Positions 11,041-22,593 of a DNA stretch of 64,000 bases are shown in pieces. The notes below the pieces were generated by a model. That model saw only the letters and a program-made list of their open reading frames with translations, was not told the DNA's origin and did not search any database. Each line of letters begins with the position of its first letter. Position 1 is the stretch's first letter. Source of the DNA: Zanthoxylum bungeanum. Lineage: Eukaryota > Streptophyta > Magnoliopsida > Sapindales > Rutaceae. The translations under genes and the position numbers were made by a program. The DNA lies in contig SKCR01038147.1 of the NCBI GenBank assembly GCA_019454045.1, forward strand, positions 62,001 through 126,000, written 5' to 3'.

Positions 11041-12730
11041 GTAGGGAGATCACTAAAGCGTCATGATGAGGGTTCATGCTTCCGGAATTGCTATCGTCTG
11101 GAAACTCCATCATCAGGTTTGTAAACTTCTTCTCTATAGACATTGTGGAATGATGAATGTTTGACATGATAGCCCTGGCATGTCGTTTGGCCGCTGAATA
11201 TGAAACTCCACTGATCTCTGATCCTCCTGAAATGAAATTCACTGTGTTGTCGATTGGTGGAGGTGGTATTGGTGCCTCTTCATGTCCATCCCTCTCACTT
11301 CTCTGAGCTAAGGTAGCTTTCCCTTTCTCTGTAAGTAAATCCCTTAGAAACCCCTTGTTTAGCAGCTCGAGGACTTCTAATCTCAATGCCACACATTCAG
11401 CCATTGTATGGCCGTAGTCTCGATGGAATTCACACCATTTACTTGTGTCTTTCTTTTTGAAGCTTTCTCTGTTTCGTGGAGGCCATCTTACTTCATTTCC
11501 CATCTTTTTCAGTACCAAAACTAATTCTCCTGGAGAAATAGAAAAATTGTAATCTGGGAGTTTTGGCTTTTCCACCAGAACTCTTTCCTGGGCTTGGAAT
11601 GGCAGAGGTCTCCGATCAAAGTCTCTTCGGAGGGGCTGATGTTCTTTCCTTGGGTGACTCTTCTTCTCTGAATGATGCCTAGGTATCATTCTTGCAAATT
11701 CTTTATGTCGTTTGGAAGTATGAGGCGTTTTTTCATTCTGCACATTGGAGGAATTATCTTTCCTTTTATTCCTCTTGTCTTCTTCCCATCTGATTTCGAC
11801 TTGAGCTCGTGCCATGGCCTGGTCCATCGTGTAGCATCGAAATTTGGTTAACTTTTTATAGAGTCCGCTATCACAAAGTAACCCGTTTCTGAAAGCTTCC
11901 ACAGCTGTCGGCTGATGTAGATCTGGAATTGTTATCCTCTCCTTGTTGAAGCGGGCCATGTAGCTTCGCAAGGATTCTCCCCTCCGTTGCTGGATGGTAC
12001 TTAGGTCGTCAGTAGTTTTTTCAAGTTTGCAAGAGCTGGCGAAATGCTCCACAAATTTGTCTGCTAACTGTTGATAGGACTTGATGGATCTGTATGGTAG
12101 GTTGATGAACCATGTAAGGGCAGGGCCTCCCAAAGTTTCTCCAAATCCTCTGCACATACCTGCTTCCCATTGAAGATGAGCTAAGCCAGTTGACATCATT
12201 TTGTATTTGTAATGGATGACATGGTCGTCTGGGTCAGTGGATCCATCATATAGTTTCATGTCTGGTGGGCTGAACTTCCGTGGTAACTCAACGGATGTGA
12301 TGGTCTCCGTGAAGGGTGTGTCAGAAATGGTTCCAGCTCTACTCTTCTTTATTGGTAGTTTCACTCCTGGTAGGCTGGACATAATCGCTTCTTTAAATTC
12401 CTTCATTTCCCTTCTCATAGCGATGGCAACTTGTTGAGCTTGGTTGATTGGAGAATTTGGCAGGTTCCTCTGGTCCTCATCATTTGATGGAATGTTATAT
12501 GTTGTTTCGTTGAATGCCCCTAAGAGATTAGCTGGAGTGATACGGTTATTGGGCTGATCTGAGGTATCATGATGCCGGGATGGTGATGAAACTAGCTCCA
12601 ACTGTTTCTGAAGATTCGTGTTGGAATTACGTATGGTTAGATTTTCCTCTTCCAAAGCTTTCAATCTTTCCTGTAGCATGGCCAGTTGTGATGCCACTGG
12701 ATCAGGTGTCTGTTCATTGCTTGAAGCCAT
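11006..12730 (-). CDS. Gag of T
   Basis: 574-codon open frame starting MASSNEQTPD. An N-terminal coiled-coil region (about residues 15-50, LERLKALEEENL-like heptads) is followed by a retrotransposon gag domain (about 150-330: FSPPDMKLYDGSTDPDDHV, ALTWFINLPYRSI, RRGESLRSYMARFNKE). A basic linker leads to a Tat-type zinc-binding motif, CEFHRDYGHTMAEC, near residue 435. The protein would assemble the cytoplasmic particle. The start is the first ATG after the primer-binding-site leader. It is the only large T frame that is still uninterrupted, although its 3' end is set by a frameshift at the protease boundary. Confidence 0.93.
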   Translation of the reverse strand: MASSNEQTPDPVASQLAMLQERLKALEEENLTIRNSNTNLQKQLELVSSPSRHHDTSDQPNNRITPANLLGAFNETTYNIPSNDEDQRNLPNSPINQAQQVAIAMRREMKEFKEAIMSSLPGVKLPIKKSRAGTISDTPFTETITSVELPRKFSPPDMKLYDGSTDPDDHVIHYKYKMMSTGLAHLQWEAGMCRGFGETLGGPALTWFINLPYRSIKSYQQLADKFVEHFASSCKLEKTTDDLSTIQQRRGESLRSYMARFNKERITIPDLHQPTAVEAFRNGLLCDSGLYKKLTKFRCYTMDQAMARAQVEIRWEEDKRNKRKDNSSNVQNEKTPHTSKRHKEFARMIPRHHSEKKSHPRKEHQPLRRDFDRRPLPFQAQERVLVEKPKLPDYNFSISPGELVLVLKKMGNEVRWPPRNRESFKKKDTSKWCEFHRDYGHTMAECVALRLEVLELLNKGFLRDLLTEKGKATLAQRSERDGHEEAPIPPPPIDNTVNFISGGSEISGVSYSAAKRHARAIMSNIHHSTMSIEKKFTNLMMEFPDDSNSGSMNPHHDALVISLQVANFMVKRFL

Positions 12731-12790
12731 GAGTGACTAAGCTGTGAGTGTTTGTAGAATACAAGATCTTCGTCTGTAAATTATCGCTAG

Positions 12791-12809
12791 GGCCCCACGG
12801 TGGGCGCCA
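12791..12809 (-). other. Primer binding site of T
   Basis: Three bases inside the 5' LTR, the minus strand reads TGGCGCCCACCGTGGGGCC. The TGG start and position identify the tRNA primer site. The tRNA is possibly tRNA-Arg, as reported for some Tat/Ogre elements; I could not compare it with tRNA sequences. Confidence 0.85.
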
Positions 12810-12812
12810 AAT

Positions 12813-13431
12813 TGTGGACGCTGGATTTCGGCTGAGGTCCTCAATTAGAATTTGTAAGTTGGGGGCACTAGCGATCCTGCAAAACAAAGAAGAATGAATG
12901 GGAGTAGACTGCCCACCGGTGTGGTGGGTACCGGGGACACTCCGACGCCCAAGTCAGTAGTATGAAATGATCAGTAAATATGTAAAAAGTGAAGTCGAGG
13001 TTTGTTTCTGCCTCAACTTTATTTGGGTGGCCGTGAGGGCGATGACAAGTGCTTTTAAAAATGGGAAGAAGAACTAGTATCTGAATATAAAATATATCAG
13101 ACTTGGATGTAAGAAGTGAAGCTCTGCCCTTATTTCTCGAATTTCGTTCCTATTTATAGATGAAAATTATCATCCTTGGCAGCTGGCGTAAGTCTCACCA
13201 CGTGCTTATGCATTTGATAGAAAGTTTGAGCAGGTGGAAATAAGTTTTTGTGTCGGGCAAAGTAGGAGAAGGTAGTAGATATAATTAGGGGGTTTTGTAT
13301 TTAAGCTTACGTCTTATTGTAATACAATACATAAATCTTTTTGGGCCTAGTCTTTACTTTCGGGCTTTGCATACTATTTGGGCTTTAAGGTAAAAGACGG
13401 TTTTATCCTTGGCCCAATTTTGGTTCGTACA
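12813..13431 (-). repeat. 5' LTR of element T
   Basis: 619-bp partner of 2466-3084 with TG/CA ends. Transcription would run leftward. The target duplication GCTTA follows at 13432-13436. Confidence 0.95.
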
Positions 13432-14048
13432 GCTTACTGCTAGTGTTGGGTTTCTACTATAGTCCCAAGATCATTAAGCATAGAAATCATGTGAATACAA
13501 TAAAGAAGTATGGCGGAATCATACTTACAATGATCGGCTTTGCGATGCGTCGAACACAAAACTTTTTGCTCCTCCTTGGAAGCTCTCGGCAATGGCTCCT
13601 CATTGTGCTCAGTTTGTGTTCTTCAAGCTCCAAGCTTGGTGTGTGGATTCCATGCCCATGGATGAGTTTCCCTATCACCTTTATATGACTCATAATGTGT
13701 GCTAGCACCTTGGAAATTTTGCCACAAAATTCCCTTGCACTTCTTTTTGTTCTCGGCAAATGCAGAATTTTGGAGAGGAAAAATGGCCCAAGGCCGTGAG
13801 TGTGAGGGAGAGAGTGAGAAGTATTGTGTTGGTTTGTGTTGTGTATCTAATACACTAAATTAAAAGTCAAATACCAAAAATTAAATAAATGGTAAATGTC
13901 TTTCAACCATCACAATTGAGTGTTTCACACTCAAACACATCCAACAACTTCTATCACAATAAAGTGATAAAGTTGACTAGTGATGTGACGCTTGATGTGA
14001 CTTGTGGGCCCCACTTGATTCGAAAAGCGAAACACTCCCGGGATCGGG

Positions 14049-14370
14049 TTCGCTAATTCCGAATTAACGAATTTTCCGTTGCGACGTAATTAAATCAAAT
14101 TTAATTAAATAATTATGTCTAGCAAAATTACTATTCACGTCGCTAATGAATTAATTCTAAATTAACTTGTTCGCCCGAATTAAAATCCAATTTTAATTCC
14201 ACGTCGAAATCCAATTTCGTATAATATATCGAATATATTATTATTTGATCGATTAATTCCAAATTAATCGTTCTCTCTCTTTAAATAATATTTTATCCCA
14301 GATAAAATATCTCCGTAATTAATTCCAGATTAATTTTCTCGCTCTATTAATTAATCACAGATTAATAAAG
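14049..14370. other. Array of about ten short hairpins in LTR A1
   Basis: Consecutive perfect or near-perfect inverted repeats with 6-10 nt arms and 3-nt loops. Examples (arm, loop): GAATTAAAAT with CCA, CGAAAT with CCA, TAATATAT with CGA, CGATTAATT with CCA, ATATTTTATC with CCA, AATTAAAT with CAA, ATTAATC with ACA, and TTCGCTAATT with CCG (one mismatch). The array is conserved in A2 (26151-26430) and A3 (28085-28378, loops read TGG because the copy is inverted). Confidence 0.85.
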
Positions 14371-15350
14371 TGCGAGTTATACATCATCGGTGAATCTTCG
14401 GGAAGCGACCCATGAGATCCCCGTATATGTTGGCAGTAAATCCGGTCGTCGGACTATCCGAACACATACGTACCTAGTACTACGTTTTTTTTACCGATTT
14501 ACAAGACATGGTTGGCTTCTAGCAAAGGAATATGTAATCTTTATCAAGCGTAGGGGGAATATCGGTAACGCAACGGAATAGTGGAATATCAAAATATGTG
14601 TGCAGTGAATTAAAAGTTTAATTCTATCTAATATAGATTAAGGAAAACAAACAAGCGGCTATTTCCATAATAATACACACTGCCTAAGTTAAGGAATATT
14701 TTAAACTTAGCAGTGCCTCCCACTATTTTACGTAATACCGTAAACCCCAATGGAAAAACGAGAATTCAATAATTAAATCGAATTCCATAATGGAAAGTGG
14801 ACCCCATGAATATATTTCGACTCACAGCAGAGGCACGGTCTCGCCTACGTATATTCACAGGTAGACAGCTCATTTGTCAATCACTCAATAGTGACTCCGA
14901 GGTTTCGGTCCTGGTCGTTTCTCATTGTCGCTGCTAAGGCAGGCCCACAAGGAGACGTACCAAGGTTAAACTCGTCAATGATAAACTCAAGTTACTTGCG
15001 TAACCCTGACAGCTAGGGCATGTTCAGGATTCCGCTTTCGCTTGAATTTATCTAGTATTTAATATACATCCGGCATAAATAAATCTCTATCGGCTACACC
15101 CTCACAGCAGATGCACGGTCTCGGATGTAGTCACGGAAAAATATTCATAAACCGTATTGACAAGATGGACCAAGAAATAAGTATTCCAAATACCAGTTAC
15201 TTTAAAACCATATTAAGCGAGGATATTCCATAAAGCGTCATACACTTTAAATTTAATCAAATTAAATGAAAGCATGCATGTATCAAGTAAAGAAAAGAAC
15301 AAACACTAGATTTAAGGGCTAATCATATCGGGGTGTCCAGAATCAGACTT

Positions 15351-15362
15351 GCTATGATACCA
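15351..15362 (-). other. Primer binding site of B1
   Basis: Minus strand TGGTATCATAGC, three bases from the LTR end. It resembles the initiator-Met tRNA site TGGTATCAGAGC with one change, and it fixes the orientation of B1. Confidence 0.75.
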
Positions 15363-15365
15363 TTT

Positions 15366-17954
15366 TGTTGGGGTTTTAAGGGGGAATATCGGTAACGCAG
15401 GGGAATAGTGGAAAATCAAAATTTTCCGATTTCAAAATTTTTCTCGGATCAATTAAATAAACTTATTTATTTAATTATCCAATTATCAAATTCTGAAAAA
15501 ATTACACAAGAGATCAAATTTCTTGGTAATTACCGAATTGCCCCAAAACTTTGTAAATTGATTATTTTAGCCCAAAAATTATCAAATATAATTTTGGATG
15601 ATTCTAAATCATTTATAAAATATTTTTCAACACATCTAATGCAACAAAATCAGATTTCACACAAATCCCCAATTTTTCTGAAATTGCCGAGAGACCCACG
15701 ATTTGGTCCTTTTTGTTCAAAATAAGCCAAGATCAAATCCAATCAACCTAAAATTTTACATGCATCATATTCATACCATAATACATCACATATATGAAAA
15801 GCCCCAAATTTGGAGTGGGTTATGAACCCTAATTTTTCAATTTCATCAAATTGTTCAATTTCACCAATTTTACAAAATCCAACACTTTAATCCATTCAAT
15901 ACTTCACCAATCAAGCCTCACCACTTTGAAATAACTCTAGAACAATTCTAGGTCACCAAGGAGTGGCTTACTAACTCTAGAATGACAACTTTGATTTTCA
16001 AAGAATCAAAAGTAAGCCTTTGAAACCATTTCAAGGCTACTTACATACACACATCTTTCATTCAAGTTCACAACAATTAAAACACAAACTATAAGTAGAG
16101 AGACAACATCAAAGCAACACAAGATGAAGCTAAGCATGTTAGAAACATTTTTCATGTTGGAAGATTTGAAAGAAAACTTACAAAACCTTAAGATTTCCAA
16201 GCTTTTCCTTCTTTTCTTCAAACTTTTCTCTCAACTACTTTTGTGTTTCATTTTGTGACTTATGAATCCTTAAACCCTAAAAATGAAACAAAACATATAT
16301 ATTCACCCAAATCAAGCCCTTGGCCGAAATTGTAGTAAGAAAAAATATCTAGATATTTTTCATTTTTTTCATTTAAAGCTTACTTTAATCAATTTGCAAT
16401 TTGATCATTACATCTTTAATGAAAATTCAACAAGTCAACAAAAGCAACTTATAAATATAACAATTATATTTATATAGGTATATGGCCGAAAATTGATAAA
16501 AAATAAAGGAAAAAATATTTCAATTTTAACAATTTAAAATAAATATCCAAGGAAGTCAAATCCATTTGACTACCATTTCCTTTACTTTAAAGTTAATAAT
16601 AAACACTTATAATCATTTCCTAAATTATCATTTGGTGAGATATTTATATTTTAATTATATTAATCATTTAACAATTAAATAATTAAATAATTAATTAAAT
16701 ACAAATATCTCAAATACATGTATTATATTTACTTTAAATATCTCAAATACATATATTAATGATATATGTCAAATACCTTTATTTGACAATTTATTAATGT
16801 GTATTTAATAATATCATATATTAAATACAAACACACATTAATTAGGAAACGACGGTTCGGCCCGTTCGCATGTATATTTCGTTTAACGTTTAAACGATTT
16901 ATAAATAATCATCATTATTCATCAAAATTGCCATAGTGCTCTACGGGTATATTTCATTAATGAGACTCTCTAGATTCAGGTATATCCGTCACAAAATCCA
17001 ATTTCCTGTCCATAATTTACCCACCCGTAAATTATGACGACCACAGATAAACTAGCTGAATCATACAGGTCGAGGTCATTGCATACGTATAATCCATCCG
17101 TCACAGGTATCCGGATAATACCAGAGATATAGATGTAAACGTCAAATCTCTATAGGTATTATCACGTCGACGTATCTATTAGCAATCTCTATATAACATT
17201 CGGAACTTACTTCCGAAGTATACTGTGGCCACAGATTTAACAGACTGCTAATCATATATGGACTACCTATGCTATGTACACAGAACTGACGGATCCTATC
17301 TTGATACACACAGGATATCCTGAGGATCGGTCCACACCCAACGAACATGCGGAGGTCTGATCTAAATAGATCGGTGACGTGACTGCCATCTAAGTGTGGA
17401 GGATGTCTCATACATCCACAGTGGTATCTCAAGTCGAAGGACCAATATGCTACTCAACCCGAGAAGATTTTTATTGACGTTGGTGTACCATCCATTAAGA
17501 ATCTTCGGTGAGTCGTTCAATGTTTATCCACTATAAACACCTACACGTCTATACGAGTCTCCCTAGACTCATGGTTCATTGGGATAAACCATCGGACCAA
17601 GTCTCGATATACGACATGTACTGGTCTCAACAGATTTGACTAACCGACCCGTGTTAGTGAATCTTGACCAGGAACTATATTTGATAATATACATTTAGCA
17701 GTGACACTTCCCAATGTCAATTACAAACTAGCTTTGTAACTGTGTACTGCATTATATATTATCGAGTCTTTGTCTAATATATACATATCGCTAAACAACA
17801 TTTAGTTTCAATCTAATCATAATCAGATCGAATACGTATATAAAAACAAGAGGTGCAACCATAAATAAGTAATATTATGGAAAATGGGATGTTCGTATTC
17901 ATAAATCAGACATAAATACGGTCCGGATTGGCGCTCTGAGCACCAACCCCAACA
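15366..17954 (-). repeat. LTR of B1 (2.6 kb)
   Basis: Inverted-terminal TGTTGGGG/CCCCAACA ends. Its first kilobase (minus strand) matches the solo LTR B2 (from 36988) over long stretches, starting at the TTGGTGCTCAGAGYGCCAAT segment. The rest is more diverged. Non-coding; very AT-rich at 16280-16860. Confidence 0.8.
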
Positions 17955-18775
17955 CATAGTATTACTTATTGCGATCCAGCATCGGATGTCACGTGTTAGG
18001 CCTGGGGCTGGAATTGTGTCTGCCTCGTACGAAGCACATATCGGATCTCTGGTAACTAATCTCTATAATCGTATAAACATGACCTAGTCATAATATCCCG
18101 ATAGCTGCAACATAAAAGAGCACCAGTTCCGTATCCTACGTGATCATCATCTCCACTATGACTGGAGTGATACTTCCATCTTGACATCACACCCAATACA
18201 CTACGATTCTCAATATACCCAGAAGAGGCGTACACAGAACCTGTTAAAGCCCTGGATGACCAAAACCAAAGTATATTGATTGTCGCAAGTATTAGCGGTA
18301 CAAGTCTCAGGTTAAGACCAAATACACCTACCCTGATTCGGACTTCCATAGACACATAGTCATACTACCAATGGAATTCCGAGGGGTCTATCCAGAGCGA
18401 AGCTGTTTCCGTACCATCGGTAAACACAACCTCCTATTACACTTGCATGAGTATCCTATACCCAAATATATGAGAACTATGTCGTTATGCTCCCACAACG
18501 CGCACAAGTGTAATACTAGTCTTTTTCGCATTATCGATGTCCAATCTCGATAATACTCTGACTATGGATATTTAATGATTAAACCTTCATGGATTGATAC
18601 TGTCTCATATCATCTCAATCCGGAACTAATCATAAGGACCTTCTATCATTTATATATCTTGGTAATCTAATTACAAATGATAAAAAGGCAATTTCCTTTG
18701 TCACATAGTTAATTTGTACAACACCATGATATGTACAAATAGTGATGCTATGGGTCATAATTGTCCAACAGCTAG

Positions 18776-19840
18776 GCGATTACCCATGGTCCGTGGAATA
18801 TCATAGAGATGCAATATTAAAGAGTTAATATTATTCCACTACTACTCTATAATGAACCTAGAATGGTCGCGCAAATATAGTTCTCGTCTATGTTACAAAT
18901 TCAAGGATGTTTATTAAAAGTTAATAAATGATTATTTTGGCAAAATAAGATTTCCTAATTGGATTATGATATTCAGGATATTTCGGAAATATTAATTTGA
19001 TTAATTAATCCGAAATATAAAATTAGATTTTATTGTTTAAATAAATATTTGATATTTATATGAAATAAATTAAATTTAATTAGATATAATTTTAATTAAT
19101 TGTTAATTAAAATTAAGTAAGTTAAATTAATGAATTAACAGTTAATTAATTATTGGGCCAAAATAATATTTAACCTACTGGGATTTAATTTAGAGGACTA
19201 GCACCTAAATTAATTAGATTTTTAATTAAGATTAAATAAGGAAGTCTTTATTTAATTACGATTCCTAATTTGATTAAGTATCCTAATTTATGTTGGAAAG
19301 AATATTTAAGAGATAAAATATGATTTGGGGAGATTTTGGAGTGTTCTTATTGTATTGAGATACAAATGAAGCATTCCCCATCTATAAATAGATGGAGAAT
19401 TTGGCCCAGGGAGTAACAATTCTCCTTGGCCTAATTTTATCCCCTCTCTCTCTTTGGTTGTTCAAGGAAAGTTTGTTTTTTTTAATCCTAAAATAAGACT
19501 TCAACATCCAAAAAAGAAAAAAAAATTTCTTTATTCTCAAAAGTGGGAGCAAATTATTCGTAGAAGGTTGCTAGTGTGCCAACTAGAGGTGCAACGCTTG
19601 GTGCACTGCTGCAAGGAAAAAAATCAAGGAGGATATTCAAAAGGCTCAAGAAAAATAATAAACACATCAATGTATACTTTATTATTAGTATATATTATTT
19701 ATATTGATAAATAAAATTTATTTGCATGCTTATAAAATTTATAGGGATAAATTTTATTTATTTATATATTTATTTTATCAACAACGATATAACCACGATC
19801 CTTAAAGTGGTTTTAGGTGAAAAATTTCAATTCCAGTAAC
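18776..19840 (+). repeat. Old LTR-like sequence K, right part
   Basis: Continues the sequence broken at 2465. It has a TATA box (CTATAAATAG, near 19383) followed by a short leader, then an AT-rich 3' part. It may be a solo LTR of about 1.9 kb or one end of a lost element. No partner LTR is seen. Confidence 0.4.
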
Positions 19841-20819
19841 ATGAATGATTTCGCGCAGATCCCAAAACCTTTCACAAGTAGAGAAAATACTACTCAAGTT
19901 TTCAACATCGATCACAAGCTCTCGTGACTAAAAACTAGGAGAATGATATTTGTGGGATATTTTACCATACCTCTGGTAGAACATGATGACCCCAAAAAAG
20001 TACCATGACCAGAGCATGACCTATGACAAATGAGAACATTGGCATCAAGCAAGCAAGATAGCCTCGAGATAATGAGGTCAGCTTAGAAATGAATTCATCC
20101 CTGATGAGTCAGCATGATTAATTGTTTAACCACCTCCACTTACTAAACTAGTAACCACCAACACACTACTCTAATAACCACCCAATCAACTACTCTAATA
20201 ACCACACTCAACTTTATATCCAATGATCCCATGATAAAGATAGTGGTAGAAAATCATCACGAGCTATCTATAAATAGAGGAAAGATATGGAAATAGGGGG
20301 AGACCCCTTAGAGGATTTTGGAGAATAGATTTTTGATTGATCTCATTATAATCATTATCAATAATCATAAAATTTTGACAAGCCAAGAGCCGAATAACGT
20401 ATCTTCTTATGTTGTTCATAATTATTTTTATTATTTTATATTTTATATCTATCTCCAACACTATAATTTAGTGTATTCGATGCTAGGTCAAAAATTGGCA
20501 TAACACAAAATAATTTTGTTCAATTATGTGCTAGATCTCTTCAATCAAATTCTTTTAGGATTTTATATGTCAAAACATGTTAATAATCCTACCAAAAATA
20601 GATTTTGGAAATCATGAAATACTTCAAGTTTATACAACTCAATCTTAATTTTCCATTTGTTTTTGTGTTAACTATACATGTATTCCCTATAAAAAAAAAA
20701 CTATACATGCATTCTATTCTATTTTATTTAAATTAAGCTTTATGCTTGAGCTGCAACTCGTAATATTTTAACACTTCAATATTTATTACTTATGGATTAC
20801 TCTTTATGGTGGTTTTTCA
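19841..20819. other. Non-coding, second LTR-like promoter stretch
   Basis: Contains a repeated CACTACTCTAATAACCAC segment (near 20162-20205) and a TATA box (CTATAAATAGAGG, near 20269) followed by a leader-like stretch. It looks like an LTR remnant, but I find neither end nor a partner. Confidence 0.35.
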
Positions 20820-21840
20820 CCTCGAGAAAGTTTAAATGCCTATGAATGGTAGAATGAGGCTTGTACTTGGTTAAAAGAGGATGCTGAAGGCCCAATGGCC
20901 TATAGAGGCTGAAGTCAGACATGAGAGCCCAAGCTTTCTACACGGAAGAGGTCTCATGAGGGCTGAACCTGCTAATGATGACGCAAAGTTGGGACACTGA
21001 CCCAAAAAGAATGAGTTTGAGTTAGTAGCATTTGAGTGTTTGTGGAAGTCGATCTGAGATGGTTTATGCTACCGACTTGACCCGGTTAAGGAAGTTAGAG
21101 GCAGTCTGACCAAGCACCATTCGCCTCGGTATGCCTACTCAATGAACAGAGTTGAGATCACATGATATTTTACACTTAGGGCATATGACCTATGGCTTAC
21201 TTGGAAGTTTGAGCTTTTACAAGGCTGATGTGACCGAAGTAAGTCAATATCTCACAGTGATGAGAGACTCTGCTATACGGAACAGTACTGGAGTTGTTGA
21301 ACCATGGGTTGTCATGTCAATAAAGTGTGCAGCAGTAGCTAAAATATTGAAGTGAAAAGTTTCTGTTGACAAGGGATAGTTGAGTCAGATGACAGTACAA
21401 CTATTTGTTGAGTAGGTGGGGAAAATGAGCATGGAGCAAGGATGACCTGATGGTGACGGCTGACGTCATGGGTTGGTGGAATAGCACATTTGAAAGCTTA
21501 TATAACGGGGTTGAAGTCTCAGATTTAGGGGTTAGTATTTTTTCGTGTCTCACTACTTGTAAAAGAGAAAAGAGCTTCTAAACTATGGATAGAGAGATAA
21601 AGCTGGTCGGTTCGTAATCAATTGAGGGAATTTGTACTGGGCTTGTCATAAGACTCGAGGTTTTCGATTTATAATCTTGCTTTCTTTCCCCGTTTGTAGC
21701 TCGGTTTGGTCCCAACCCCGAGCAGTTATTACCTCTTTTACTCATATGGACGTAGGTTGGATCCACTCTCCACCAAACCACGTAAATCTCTGTCTGTGAA
21801 TTTCTTGTCTGCTTGTTTTTTTTTTTTGGTTCCTTACTAA
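20820..21840 (+). repeat. Candidate 5' LTR of C
   Basis: Non-coding, lies upstream of gag, and has a TATA box (CTTATATAACGGG, near 21503) and a leader with CTCTGTCTGTGAATTTC-like sequence near 21789. No matching 3' LTR was recognised, so borders are approximate. Confidence 0.4.
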
Positions 21841-22593
21841 TCAAACAAATTCACTATTATGGGAGGTCTGTTCGACGGGTTGATTTCCCAAATTTCCATT
21901 GGAATGAAAAACAGTCGTCAATTTTTATTGTCATTTATGGGAAACAGTACAAAAAGTAGCAAACACACTAAGATGGTGGCAGAAGATGAAAACCACAGAG
22001 CTTTGGAGATTTCAATGATGGAGTAGATAGAAAAAATTGGAAGAAATCATGTGATTAGAAAGAGAGAATGCATGAAAGGAAAGAGAAGTGACTCGGGCTT
22101 TATGAAAACCAAGATGGAAAAGATTGAGAAGTTGGAGAAGGAAACATGAGAGCAAGTGCAAAAGAGAAGGAATTGTTGGTAGAAAGAGGATAGCTAGTAT
22201 GGAAGGGGATCGAGAAATTATGAGAAGAAACACTCATAAAGTGATCAATGGTTATGGGTAGTGCCGCACTTGTAGAAGAGCCTTGGGAGGAAGAAGATAA
22301 TAGGCAAACCCCAGAATCATCCAGTAAAAGCTCTTGTTTTGGGGAAAGAGAACTATGGCGATATCTAGAGCGGAGCCGTAAAGCTCCCAATGGTAGGAGA
22401 TACCATTCCCAGATAAACAACTATTAAGAATCCCTCGGTCGAAGGCATAGAACATCGAAACCCAAACGAGAGACTGGCTTTGGAAAAAGATGAAGAAGTG
22501 GGAGGAGAGCACGCAATGAGCTATGAGGGGTGACCAAGATATTGAGACAGCGTCCATTTTCACCAAAGAAGTGTTGGGGGCGAAATTTCCAAG

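Larger units (their letters stand above)
2466..13431 (-). mobile_element. Element T: complete Ty3/gypsy retrotransposon, Tat lineage
   Basis: Two direct LTRs of 619 bp each (2466-3084 and 12813-13431) begin TG and end CA. They are flanked by the perfect 5-bp target duplication GCTTA (2461-2465, 13432-13436). Gag-pol lies on the minus strand in the order gag, protease, RT, RNase H, a second archaeal-type RNase H, integrase, as in Tat elements. Between pol and the 3' LTR are an antisense gene on the plus strand and a 69-bp tandem array; both features are known from Tat families such as Retand and Grande. By eye the LTRs differ at roughly 15-20 positions plus small indels, so the insertion is fairly recent. 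At least eight frameshifts or stops mean it cannot make its own polyprotein. Confidence 0.95.
14554..17954 (-). mobile_element. Element B1: LTR element reduced to one LTR plus leader
   Basis: Minus-strand orientation. A full LTR lies at 15366-17954 (TGTTGGGG on plus, CCCCAACA at the far end), with a primer binding site next to it. About 800 bp of non-coding leader follows (14600-15365). At the left end only about 45 bp of LTR-like sequence remain (GGGGAATATCGGTAACGC at 14554), lacking the terminal 14 bp. The probable target duplication is CGTAG (14549-14553) against CATAG (17955-17959). The coding region and most of the second LTR are gone. The host is LTR A1, whose sequence resumes at 17955 as in A2. 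Confidence 0.7.
13444..18770 (+). mobile_element. Solo LTR A1, interrupted by element B1
   Basis: Starts TGTTGGGTTTCT and ends AATTGTCCAACA, with the 5-bp duplication GCTAG on both sides (13439-13443, 18771-18775). Only one LTR is present, and no coding internal region of its own. Removing B1 leaves about 1.93 kb, the same length as the two relatives A2 and A3 in this window. Strand is arbitrary. Solo LTRs arise by recombination between the two LTRs of a full element. Confidence 0.9.

Noticed and set aside
13443..13759. Overlapping plus and minus frames of 80-90 codons at the start of A1
   Set aside because: Part of a solo LTR repeated at 25544 and 29034; frames are not conserved between copies.
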